NCBI GenBank assembly: GCA_019671005.1
Contig: CM033728.1
Location: forward strand, 23,573,099 to 23,637,098
Length of the DNA stretch: 64,000 nucleotides
Reading direction: 5' to 3'
From: Hibiscus mutabilis
Lineage: Eukaryota > Streptophyta > Magnoliopsida > Malvales > Malvaceae
Shown here: in pieces, positions 1 through 9,314 of the stretch
Position numbering within the stretch: the stretch's first letter is position 1
How the letters are laid out: each line of letters begins with the position of its first letter
Position numbers and translations under genes: made by a program
Notes under the pieces: model-generated
Databases searched by the model: none
Told to the model about the DNA's origin: nothing
The model's input: only the letters and a program-made list of their open reading frames with translations

Positions 1-2443
1 ATTTTAACCGAATAAAATTTTCTAAAAATGAGGTTAAGCTATATAATCATGTTCAAAAGCCCTTAACTAAATATTTTAAGTAGTAAAATTTGATTCAATC
101 TTATTTTTTGCCTGTTTGTTGGGCATTAAGGCGTGCATGTCTAAATGGGCTTTACGGTGGACCTGTTGGAATTTTAATCGAGTATAATCATGTTCAAAAG
201 CCCGTAACTAAGTATTTTAAGTCTTAAAATTTGATTTAATCTTATTTTTCGGCCGTTTTCTTGGGGTTTAAGGCGTGCATGTCTAAATAGGATTTATAGT
301 GGACCCGTTGGAATTTTAACCGAGTAAAGGGTTCTAAAATTAAGATTAAGTTGTATAATCATGTTCAAAAGCCCATAACTAAATATTCTAAGTTATAAAA
401 ATTGATTTAATCTTATTCTACGGACATTTTGTTGGGGTTTAAGGTGTGTATGTCAAAATGCACATTATAGTGGACTCGTTGGAATTTTAACCGAGTAGAA
501 AGTTTTGAAAATGAGGTTAAGCTATATAATAATGTTCAAAACTCATAACTAAATATTTTAAGGAGTAAAATTTGATTTAATCTTATTTTTTGGCCGTTTT
601 GTTGGGGTTTAAGGCGTGCATGTCTAAATGGGCTATGTAGTGGACCCGTTGGAATTTTAATCGAGTAAACATTTCTAAAATTGAGGTTAGGCTATATAAT
701 CATGTTCAAAATCCCATAACTAAATATTTTAAGCAAAACATTTGATTTAATCTTATTTTTTGGTTGTTTTCTTAGGGTTTAAGGTGTGTATGTCTAAATG
801 GGCTTCATAGCCGACCCGTTGGAATTTTAACCGAGTAAAAATTTCTGAAAATAGGGTGAAGCTATATAATCATGTTGAAAAGCCCATAAATAAATATTTT
901 AAGTCATAAAATGTGATTTAATCTTATTTTTCGGTCGTTTTGTTGGGGTTTTAAGGCGTGCATGTCTAAATGGCATTTATAGTGGACCCGTTGGAATTTT
1001 AAACGAGTAAAAATTTTGAAAATGAGGTTAAGCTATATACTAAATATTTTATGTAGTAAAATTTAATTTAATCTTTTTTTCGGCCGTTTTGTCGGGGTTT
1101 AAGGCATGCATGTCTAAATGGGCTTTACAGTTGACCTGTTGCAATTTTAATCGAGTAAAAAGTTCTAAAATTTAGGTTAAGCTGTATAATCATGTTTAAA
1201 AGCCCATAGATAAATATTTTAACTCTTCAAATTTGATTTAATCTTATTTATCGGCCATTTTCTTGGGGTATAAGGCGTGCATGTCTAAATGGGCTTTACA
1301 GTGGACTCGTTGGAATTTTAACCGAGCAAAAAGTTCTAAAATTGAGGTTAAGCTGTTTAATCATGTTCAAAAGCCCATAAATAAATATTTTAAGTCGTAA
1401 AATTTGATTTAATCTTATGTTACAGACATTTTTTTGGGGTTCAAGTTGTGCATGTTTTAGTGGGGATTATAGAGGACTCGTAGGAATTTTAAAATTTGAT
1501 TTAAAATGTTCTAAAATTGAGGTTAAGCTATATAATCATATCCAAACGCCCATAATCAATTATTTTAACTCATGAAATTTGATTTAATCTTATTTTGTGG
1601 CTGTTTTATTGGGTTTAAGGCGTGCATGTCTAAATGGGCTTTATAGTGGTCCAATTGGGATTTTAACTTAGTAAAAGTTTTTCAAAAAAGAGGTCAAGCC
1701 TTATAATCATGTTTGAAAGCCCATAAATAAATATATCAATTCAGAAAATTAGATTTAATCTTGTTTTTTGGCCATTTGTTTGGGGTTTAAGGCATGCATG
1801 TCTCAATGGGCTTTACAATGGACCCGTCGAAATTTTAACTGAGTAAAAAGTTCTAAAATTGAGGTTATGCTATATAATCATATTCAAAAGACCATAATTA
1901 AATATTTTAACACGTATAATTTGATTTAATCTTATTTTGAGGTCGTTTTGTTGAGTTTAAGGTATGCTTGTCTAAATGGGCTTTACAGTAGACCCGTTGT
2001 AAATTTAACCGAGTAAAAAGTTCTGAAATTAATTTAATTTTATTTTTTGACCGTTTTGTTGGGGTTCAAGGCGTGCATGTATAAATGGGTGTTACAGTGG
2101 ACCTGTTAGAATTTTAACCAAGTAAAAAGTTCTAAAATTCAGGTTAAGCTATATAATCATATTCAAAAGCCCATAATCAAATATTTTAACTCATAAAATT
2201 TATTTTGGGGTCGTTTGTTGGTTTTAAGTGTGCATGTCTAAATAGGTTTTACAATGGACCCGTTGGAATTTTAACTGTGTAAAAATTTTTGAAAATGAGG
2301 TTAAGCTATATAATCATGTTCAAAAGCCCATAACTAAACATTTTAAGTAGTAAAATTTGTTTTAATCTAATTTTCCGTCCGTTTTGTTGGGGTTTAAGGC
2401 GTGCATGTCTAAATGGGCTTTATAGTGGACCCGTTGGAATTTT
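1..2443. repeat. Satellite array, block A (~170-bp monomer)
   Basis: Tandem head-to-tail copies of an AT-rich unit of 170-171 bp; the landmark GTTGGAATTTTAACCGAG recurs near 307, 478, 648, 818 and 989. Other constant words are GAGGTTAAGCTATATAATC, AAAGCCCATAACTAAAT and GGGTTTAAGGCGTGCATG. Some monomers are shortened (for example about 140 bp between about 168 and 307). By length this block holds about 14 copies. Nucleosome-sized monomers like this are typical of plant centromeric or pericentromeric satellites, but centromere function cannot be read from sequence. No CENP-B-box-like motif was seen. Confidence 0.95.
2428..2443. repeat. Target-site duplication, left copy (LINE 1)
   Basis: GACCCGTTGGAATTTT at 2428-2443 matches GACCCATTGGAATTTT at 3246-3261 in 15 of 16 positions. 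The pair encloses the LINE fragment. The junction on the plus strand is TTTT followed by the T-run that is the complement of the LINE poly(A), as expected for target-primed reverse transcription. Confidence 0.75.
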
Positions 2444-3245
2444 TTTGAAAGAAAGGCGGGCCTCGTTAAAAACCTCTCTATCCTCACATTTGGACATGAG
2501 GCCCTATGTGAGTTCCTATGGGGAAAAGAGTACCCTAGATAATCAGGGCAATCTGAAGAGAAAGAGATGGACGACAAAGTTCGTAAAGCCCTAGAAGCAA
2601 GAATATGAGCAGCAAAGTTCATCGACCTGGGAACAAAGTGAACACTAAAGTCATATGCATCGGCAAGCAGAAGACGAGAATGCTCAATAATGGTGTTCAT
2701 AGTAGATAGATCATTACATTGTCGATTAATTTTGTTTGCAACTATAGCCGTGTCTATCTCAATAATAAGCCTCGACCATCCACGTTCTCTCCCGAAGAGA
2801 GTACCAGCAATGACAGCTTGTGCTTCAGCATAGGTAGCATCCGTGCAGTTGTCCAAAGTTTGTGCGACACCACCTATGATAGCTCCACTAGAATCGCGTG
2901 CTATAACTCCCACGGCAGCTACCTTGGTTATAGGATCAAAGGCCCCGTCTACGTTAATCTTGATGTGTCCTGCTGGAGGTGGCTTCCATCAAGGGTGTGC
3001 AAGGGTCGGCTCTCCTGTCGGCTTCGGGGCAAAGTTGGTTGATATGGCCGCAGCGTAGTCACGAAGAAGTCCTTGTGAATTGATAACCATTATCCAAGGA
3101 GGTTGTAGTCGATGGTTGTGCACCCAATCGTTACGTCTATTCCATATGTTCCAGAGAACTGTTAGAAATAGTTCAAAGGATTGATATGATAAACAGGCGG
3201 CCCCTTCCTCAAGCCATGATAAAATTGAATTGGTAAGACTGTTAA
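2444..3245 (-). mobile_element. 5'-truncated LINE (3' end only)
   Basis: A non-satellite segment inside the array. Its plus-strand left end is a T-run (poly(A) on the minus strand), followed by the conserved LINE 3' end containing AACGAGGCCC (reverse complement), shared with the large LINE at 22346. Coding remnants on the minus strand give the end of ORF2: a zf-RVT-like segment with LWNIWNRRNDWVH, then an RNase H domain. About 0.8 kb remains, so most of the element was never copied or has been lost. A 15/16-matching target duplication flanks it. Confidence 0.85.
2449..3245 (-). pseudogene. LINE ORF2 C-terminus: zf-RVT-like segment and RNase H
   Basis: The RNase H-like domain (RVT_3 type) reads on the minus strand from about 2913 to 2530, beginning MGVIARDSSGAIIGG, with the characteristic EAQAVIAG helix and the later IIEIDTAIVANKIN segment. 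Such domains degrade the RNA strand of the RNA-DNA hybrid in plant LINEs. Upstream, 3245-2989 in another frame encodes a Trp-rich segment (WLEEGAACL, LWNIWNRRNDW) that normally links the reverse transcriptase to RNase H, so a frameshift lies near 2990. The open frame runs without a stop out of the LINE into the satellite, unlike the copy at 22448, which ends in a stop just after the domain. It is a dead fragment. Confidence 0.85.
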
Positions 3246-5019
3246 GACCCATTGGAATTTTAACCGAGTAAAAAGTTCTAAAATTGAGGTTAAGCTGTAT
3301 AATCATGTTCAAAAGCTCATAACTAATATTTTAAGTCATAAAATTTGATTTAATCTTATTTTGCAGACATTTTGTTGGGGTTTAAGGAATGTATGTCTAA
3401 ATGGGAATTATAGTGGACTCGTTGGAATTTTAACTGAGTAGAAAGTTTTAAAAATGAGGTTAAACTATATAATCATGTTCAAAAGCCCATAACTAAATAT
3501 TTTAAGTAGTAAAATTTGATTTAATCTTATTTTTCGGCCGTTTTGATGGGCTTTATAATCATTTTCAAAATGGGTTTCATAGTCGACCCGTTGGAATTTT
3601 AACCGAGTAAAAATTTGTAAAAATGAGGTTAAGCTATATAATCATGTTCAAAAGACCAAAACTAAATATTTTAAGTCATAAAATGTGATTTAATCTTATT
3701 TTTCAGCCGTTTTGTTGGGGTTTAAGGCGTGCATGTGTAAATGGGATTTACAGTGGACCCGCTAGAATTTTAAACGAATAAAAATTTCTGAAAATGAGGT
3801 TAAGCTATATAATCATTTTCAAAAACCCATAACTAAATATTTTAAGTAGTAAAATTTGATTTAATCTTATTTTCGGCCGTTTTGTTGGGGTTTAAGTCAT
3901 GCATGTCTAAATGAGCTTTTACAGTTGACCCCTTAGAATTTTAGTCAATTAAAAAGTTCTAAAATTAAGGTTAAGCTGTATAATCATGTTCAAAAGCCCA
4001 TAAATAAATATTTTAAGCTTAAAATTTAATTTAATCTTATTTTGCGGACATTTTATTGGGGTTTAAGGCATGTTTGTCTAAATGGGCTTTATAGTGGACC
4101 TGTTAGAATTTTAACCGGGTAAAATGTTCTAAAATTGAGGTTAAGCTGTATAATCACGTTCAAAAGCCCATAACTAAATATTTTAGGACATAAATTTTGA
4201 TTTAATCATATTTTGCGGACATTTTGTTGGGGTTTAAGGCGTGTATGTCTAAGTGGGCATTATAGTGGACTCGTAGGAATTTTAACCGACTAAAAAGTTT
4301 TGAAAGTGAGGTTAAGCTACATAATCATGTTCAACAGCCCATAACTAAATATTTTAAACAGTAAAATATGATTTAATCTTATTTTCGTCCGTTTTCTTGG
4401 GGTTTAAGTCGTGCATGACTAAATGGGCTTTATAGTGGGCCCGTTGGAATTTTAACCGAGTAAAGAGTTCTAAAATTGAGGTTAAGCCCTATAATCATGT
4501 TCAAAAGCCCATAACTAAATATTTTAAGTTATAAAATTGGATTTAATCTTATTTTGCGGACATTTTGTTGGGTTGAAGGCATGTATGTGTAAGTGGGCAT
4601 TATAGTGGACTCGTAGGAATTTTAACATAGTATAAAGTTTTGAAAATGAGGTTAAGCTACATAATCATGTTCAGAATCCCATAAATAAATATTTTAAGTA
4701 GTAAAACTTGATTCAATCTTATTTTTCGACCGTTTTGTTGGGCTTTAAGGCGTGCATGTCTAAATGGGCTTTATAGTGGACCCGTTAGAATTTTAATCAA
4801 GTAAATAGTTCTAAAATTGAGGTTAAGTAGTATAATCACGTTCAAAAGCCCATATCTAGATATTTTAATTCAAAACATTTGATTTGATCTAATTTTTTGG
4901 TTGTTTTCTTGGGGTTTAAGGCGTGCATGTCTAAATGAGCTTCATAGTTGACCTGTTAGAATTTTAACTGAGTAAAAATTTCTGAAAATGTGGTTAAGCT
5001 ATACGATCATGTTTAAAAG
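3246..5019. repeat. Satellite array, block B
   Basis: Continuation of the ~170-bp satellite after the LINE fragment, about ten monomers. Several monomers belong to a variant class with GCGGACATTTTGTTGGGG and GGGCATTATAGTGGACTCG (for example about 3361-3425, 4215-4275 and 4555-4615), while others carry CGGCCGTTTTGTTGGGG and GGACCCG. The block ends inside a monomer at the word GTTTAAAAG, where the Athila-like composite begins. Confidence 0.95.
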
Positions 5020-6568
5020 TGTCGCGCGTAATAAGTGCTACGCAAATGTGCAAGGATACACGTCGCAAGTTATAGTATAAAAGATATCGTCTCCACCGGG
5101 ATTGGTGCCACTTCAAGAATCTAGTCTCTTGCACTGTAAAAAGTAAAAACACAAAGACAGGATTATAGGAGTTTAACTAATAACTAATCTAGAAAGCAAT
5201 AAAGTAAATGAATAGATGAGATCAATTGAGAGAGAGATAGGCCAGGTTATCGTGAGTTGAGGTGTGATAGCCGATTGGATTGTCTTGGTAATAGAGTGCA
5301 TGGGCAACTCAGTTGCCATGGCAACTTGCACAACGGGGTTGCCTTGGCAACTAATCGATGGTTGCCTGGGCAACTACTTGGGCATCTGGGCAGCAATCTT
5401 CAAGGTTCGGCAGAGCGTTCGTCAATGGTTTCTTCTTATCCCTAAGTCGAAACTCTAGCTACTTGTGCGTGCCTTGATAATACATCCCTGCGTGAATCAA
5501 GGGTGAACAACAACCAATCCTGCGCTCCTCTTAGCCGTTGAAATCCTTAACTTATTCCTAAGCCGGATTAATCTTCACCATCAATAGATTGAATAAAGAT
5601 CATATTCATTCGTTTCTTAAATCTAACTCTCCCGATATTAGATAAATAGATGAAATCACGAGATCCTCTCCCAATTCACTCGCAAACAAGAATAAGAACC
5701 AAGAATGAATAAACCTTGAATAGAAAAGTGCAAACTCTTATTACCTAAACAAAAACCAATAGTTTCTCACAACCACAAAACACAATAACCATAGCCAAAT
5801 AGATTTAGTTCATGGCTAGGTTCCAAAGAAACACAAGATAAACAATCCCTAGCATGAACCCAATCGAACAACAAAGAAAAGGATGAAGGAGGAGGCTTGT
5901 CAAAATCCTCCTTGCCCTAGATGCTTGTCGAAAGTTCTCTCCTCTTGCCCTCCTTGGACTTGTCGAAATTCCCCTATCTTGCTCTCTCCCTCTTGTCGAA
6001 ATCTCCATCTTATTTATAGGGCTAGGCCAAAGTCCTTCTTTGAGGAGGAGTTTAAGTTGGAACTAAATTATCTTTAAAGAATATAATTCTTTATTATAAT
6101 TGTATTCCTACTAGAACTTCTCCTATCTTCTTGGAATTTAATTCTTCTTTAATCTCTGCATGGCAATCAAATTCCTTTGGGTTTGGGCTTTGCTCCACGT
6201 CATCTTGGGCTTGTATAGTCATCAATTTCGACTACTATATCACCTTTGCTCTTGTCGACAATTGCCATGGCAACTGGCTCGGCGTCTCCTTCATACATTG
6301 CCCTGGCAACTAGCTCGACATCTCCTTCATGCATTGCCCTGGCAACTAGCTCAGCATTGCTTTGGCAAGTGATCCTGCACATACATAAATAAAGCACACC
6401 AAAGCAGCATCTTTTCCACAAAAACTACCAAGTTATGTAATCAAGCTCAACGATCGAAGGAAACATGGATTGATGTATGAATGGCTAACTATGCAACTAA
6501 TATGAGCCTAAGTCTAACAATAATATGAGTAAAAAGGGTAAGAAAATAGTACTTTTGAACACTTATCA
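5020..6568 (-). repeat. LTR A (3' LTR of the long Athila-like unit)
   Basis: 1549 bp, bounded by TGTCGCGCG on the left and ACTTATCA on the right of the plus strand. Compared with LTR B it keeps an extra ~75 bp around 5895-5965 containing repeats of CTTGTCGAAA; compared with LTR C it has two rather than one copy of a ~34-bp unit ending in GCCCTGGCAACTAGCTC (about 6290-6360). It contains several palindromes of the type GTTGCC-NN-GGCAAC (5312-5325, about 5338-5351, 5361-5374). Open frames inside it are not genes. Confidence 0.9.
6009..6021 (-). promoter_or_regulatory. TATA box of LTR A
   Basis: The minus strand reads CCTATAAATAAG. The same element is present in LTR B (about 14492-14504) and LTR C (about 16842-16854). 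It implies that U3 lies to its right and R/U5 to its left, so the CTTGTCGAAA repeats fall just downstream of the start site. Confidence 0.6.
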
Positions 6569-6580
6569 CACCCCCAAACT
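6569..6580 (-). other. Polypurine tract next to LTR A
   Basis: Plus strand CACCCCCAAACT, purine-rich on the element strand, directly abutting the LTR end. This is the expected priming site for plus-strand DNA. The equivalent beside LTR B is at 15053-15062. Confidence 0.6.
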
Positions 6581-7434
6581 CGAACTATTGCTTGTCCTCA
6601 AGCAATGCAAACTCATAATTACCTGCCAAGACTTCAATTTTCACAAACTTAGCTTTGAACTTGATTTCAATTCTCTGAACCGGGGCACAAAGTATGATTG
6701 GCTTTTTATTTTTCGGAAAACTTAGGAGTTACTCGGAATCAAACTATAATGCTTGTGAGTGTGTGCAGAGTTGTGTGCAAGTTGATTTTTCAGATTCTAT
6801 GCAAACAAGAGGTTTTCAAATTACTTCATTGGGTTCTTTTTAACATGTTTTAACTAGAGCCAGTGTTGGGCACCTCTAGTGCTTTGTTTTTAGTTCTATT
6901 AAGTTAATTTATTCGACTAGAGCCGGTTTCGGACACCTCTAGCTATCAACTAATTTTTTTTTAACACATACTAGAGCCAGTTTCCGGCACCTCTAGTGAT
7001 AAATTTTTAGCTCATGCTAGAGCCAATTCCGGGCACCTCTAGTATTCATCCAATTTTTATTCTAATCCCCCAATTTGTTAATTATCAACCTAAGTTTACT
7101 AGAATTCCTTAAATCAATCAAACCACAACAGTGTTTCATCAAAATTAGCATCATAGTAAAATTCTAAGTTTTTCCATGGTTATCCTAGAATAAAAATTCT
7201 ATCAATTAAGTGCATTGGCAAATTCATCATCGGATATTCATCAAATCTAAGCAATTCTTGTTCCAATTAAAGGCATGGCAAGCAATTTATGTATCCTAAC
7301 TGTAATACTTAAGATGAATGTAACTAAACATGGTAACTACTAATAACAATCCCCCCCAAACTCGAGTGAGGCATTATCCTCAATGCATGTATAAAAATAA
7401 CGAAAAAGATAAAAAAAAAAATGCATACGAGGAC
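6581..7434 (-). repeat. Noncoding 3' region with four CTAGAG hairpin repeats
   Basis: No convincing gene. Between about 6850 and 7045 there are four imperfect repeats, each CTAGAGCC or similar, a 5-8 nt spacer, then GGCACCTCTAG, so that CTAGAG pairs with CTCTAG. They are spaced about 50-65 bp apart. At 7347-7389 a second C-rich tract, CCCCCCCAAACTCGAG, echoes the sequence beside the LTR and could act as an internal polypurine tract. The copy of this region at 15053-15837 keeps all these features. Confidence 0.7.
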
Positions 7435-7809
7435 TTACTCCGAAAGTTCATCATCGTAGATGATTAGTTTCCTTTTGGTCGATGTTTTGATTCTCTTGCT
7501 TGAACACGATGGTTGTTTTTTTGTTGCCGGGATGTCTTTAGCTTTGGTTGTCGTGGCATCTTCAGGGTTGGTTGTCGTGGCATCAACTTGTGCAGGCACG
7601 ATGTAGGTTGCCGCGACATCTTCTTCATTGGTTGTCGGGGCAAGGATCTCGGCAGTAAATTTCCTTAGCATAGTAGTTGTGAGTCTTGTTGTGAAAAAGG
7701 AAACAAAGAAAACCTGAAAACTAAAGATAATGAAGAAAAATAAAATATCTCCTAAAAATAAAAATGAAAAGAAAAAGAAAATAAAATATTGAAAGGAGAG
7801 CATGCTCAT
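7435..7809 (-). CDS. Small ORF after pol with hydrophobic N-terminus, unknown function
   Basis: A 124-residue open frame on the minus strand. Residues about 5-40 are almost entirely Phe, Leu, Ile and Ser and would form one or two membrane segments or a signal anchor. The rest is Thr/Ala/Asp-rich (ATTTNPEDATTT) and ends in a basic SSKRIKTSTKRK patch. Its ATG overlaps the stop of the integrase frame in an ATGA arrangement (7806-7809). Athila elements are known to carry an env-like ORF at this position, and a membrane segment fits, but I see no recognisable envelope domain. The hydrophobic part is also AT-rich low-complexity DNA, so the frame could be accidental. The Thr/Ala part derives from GTTGTCGTGGCA-type repeats seen elsewhere in the element. 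Confidence 0.35.
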   Translation of the reverse strand: MSMLSFQYFIFFFFSFLFLGDILFFFIIFSFQVFFVSFFTTRLTTTMLRKFTAEILAPTTNEEDVAATYIVPAQVDATTTNPEDATTTKAKDIPATKKQPSCSSKRIKTSTKRKLIIYDDELSE

Positions 7810-9314
7810 GCATCTCCTAAGGTGACCGCTTCCTTGTTACGTTCCACATAGGCACCATTGTAGTGCTTCAATCTTTGTCCATTAACTTTGAATTCATGGT
7901 TGTCAGAGATGGACTTGATTATCACGGCACCATGGGAGAATGGTTTGACGACTTCAAATGGTCCTGACCATCTTGATCTTAGCTTTCTTGGGAAAAGTTT
8001 TAGCCGATAATTGAATAGGAGAACTAGTTGCCCTGGCGTGAATTGCCGCGACAATAGTTTCTTGTCGTGCCATCGCTTTGTTTTCTCCATGTAGATTCGT
8101 GCATTGTTATAGGTGAGTGCACGGAATTCTTCTATCTCATTGAGATCCATCAAACGCTTCTGTTCGGCACTTTCCCAATCCATATTCACGGTCATGATTG
8201 CCCAGTATGCCTTGTGTTCGATTTCCATCGGTAGATGACATGTTTTACCATAGACAAGTTGGAAGGGGGACATACCTAAGGGTGTTTTGAATGCAGTACG
8301 ATATGCCCAAAGTGCGTCATCTAGTCTTAATGACCAATCCTTCCTAGAGGGATTTACAACTTTCTCGAGTATTCCCTTCAACTCCCGGTTGGAAATTTCT
8401 GCTTGCCCGTTGGTTTGTGGGTGATATGCCGTGGCGATCTTGTGTGATATGCCGAAGCGTTGCAACATCTTGGCAATTAGTCTATTGTCAAAATGCTTGC
8501 CTTCATCGCTGATAATTGCTCTCGGCATTCCAAACCGTGTAAATATGTTTTTCTGCAAGAATCGTTGTACGGTCTTGGAATCGTTGTTGGGAACTGCAGC
8601 TGCCTCAACCCATTTAGACACATAGTCGACGACAAGTAAGATGTAGAGGTTGCCGAATGAAGATGGGAAAGGTCCCATAAAATCGATCCCCCATACATCG
8701 AACAATTCCACCTCGATGATGTTCTGGAGTGGTATCTCATGTCGTCTAGAGATATTGCCCGTACTCTGGCAACGATCACATTGCTTGTAAAAGTCTTGGG
8801 CATCTTTGTACAATGTTGGCCAATACAAATCGGATTGCAGAACTTTGGCCGCGGTACGAGTTCCTCCAAAATGTCCTCCATAGGGTGAAGAATGGCTTTG
8901 CCGGAGTACATTATGTTGCTCTTCTTCAGGGACACATCGGCGTATAACCTGATCTACACATTGTTTAAACAAAAGAGGCTTGTCCCAAAAGTAATGCTTA
9001 GCATCATGGCGGAACCGCTTCTTCCCTTGGTGAGTAATGCCATAAGGTAAAATACCACAAACAAGGAAATTAACTAAATCCGCGTACCAGGGTATTGCCG
9101 AGGCATGTGCTGCCGTGGTGACTGCTCCTAAAATTGCTGAGGTGTGCGCGTCGAGGGTTGCCAAGGCGTCGAGGGTTGCCGAGGCGTCAAGGGTTACCGA
9201 GGCGTCAAGGGTTGCCGAGGCAACTAAAATTTGTTCATCCGGGAATGCATCGCATATCTCAAGATCCGCGTCCTCTTCCCTATTGCGTTCCAGACGTGAT
9301 AAGTGATCGGCCAC
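7806..9314 (-). CDS. Integrase region of Athila-like pol
   Basis: An uninterrupted 502-codon frame. Order: junction motif ADHLSRLE at the RNase H end; a low-complexity stretch of SATLDA-type repeats (residues about 32-75); a zinc-binding region with CDRCQ; the integrase core with GIDFMGPF (first Asp), IISDEGKHF (second Asp) and QAEISNRELK (Glu), so the DDE triad is present; and a C-terminal domain with HDKKLLSRQFTPGQLVLL. Integrase joins element DNA to the host chromosome. In most relatives the second motif has Gly-Gly after the Asp; here it is EG. The frame is continuous with RNase H except for stops near 9310-9340. It is the best preserved coding part of the window, but the element cannot make a whole polyprotein. 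Confidence 0.85.
   Translation of the reverse strand: MADHLSRLERNREEDADLEICDAFPDEQILVASATLDASVTLDASATLDALATLDAHTSAILGAVTTAAHASAIPWYADLVNFLVCGILPYGITHQGKKRFRHDAKHYFWDKPLLFKQCVDQVIRRCVPEEEQHNVLRQSHSSPYGGHFGGTRTAAKVLQSDLYWPTLYKDAQDFYKQCDRCQSTGNISRRHEIPLQNIIEVELFDVWGIDFMGPFPSSFGNLYILLVVDYVSKWVEAAAVPNNDSKTVQRFLQKNIFTRFGMPRAIISDEGKHFDNRLIAKMLQRFGISHKIATAYHPQTNGQAEISNRELKGILEKVVNPSRKDWSLRLDDALWAYRTAFKTPLGMSPFQLVYGKTCHLPMEIEHKAYWAIMTVNMDWESAEQKRLMDLNEIEEFRALTYNNARIYMEKTKRWHDKKLLSRQFTPGQLVLLFNYRLKLFPRKLRSRWSGPFEVVKPFSHGAVIIKSISDNHEFKVNGQRLKHYNGAYVERNKEAVTLGDA

Noticed and set aside
1..5019. Regular repeat-spacer pattern that might suggest a CRISPR array
   Set aside because: Units are about 170 bp, contiguous, AT-rich and vary along their whole length; this is a eukaryotic satellite without unique spacers.
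5173..6725. Short open frames on both strands in the Athila-like LTR, repeated at 13720-15208 and 15995-17219
   Set aside because: They lie wholly in LTR or noncoding 3' sequence, recur only because the LTR recurs, and show no domain or codon-level conservation.
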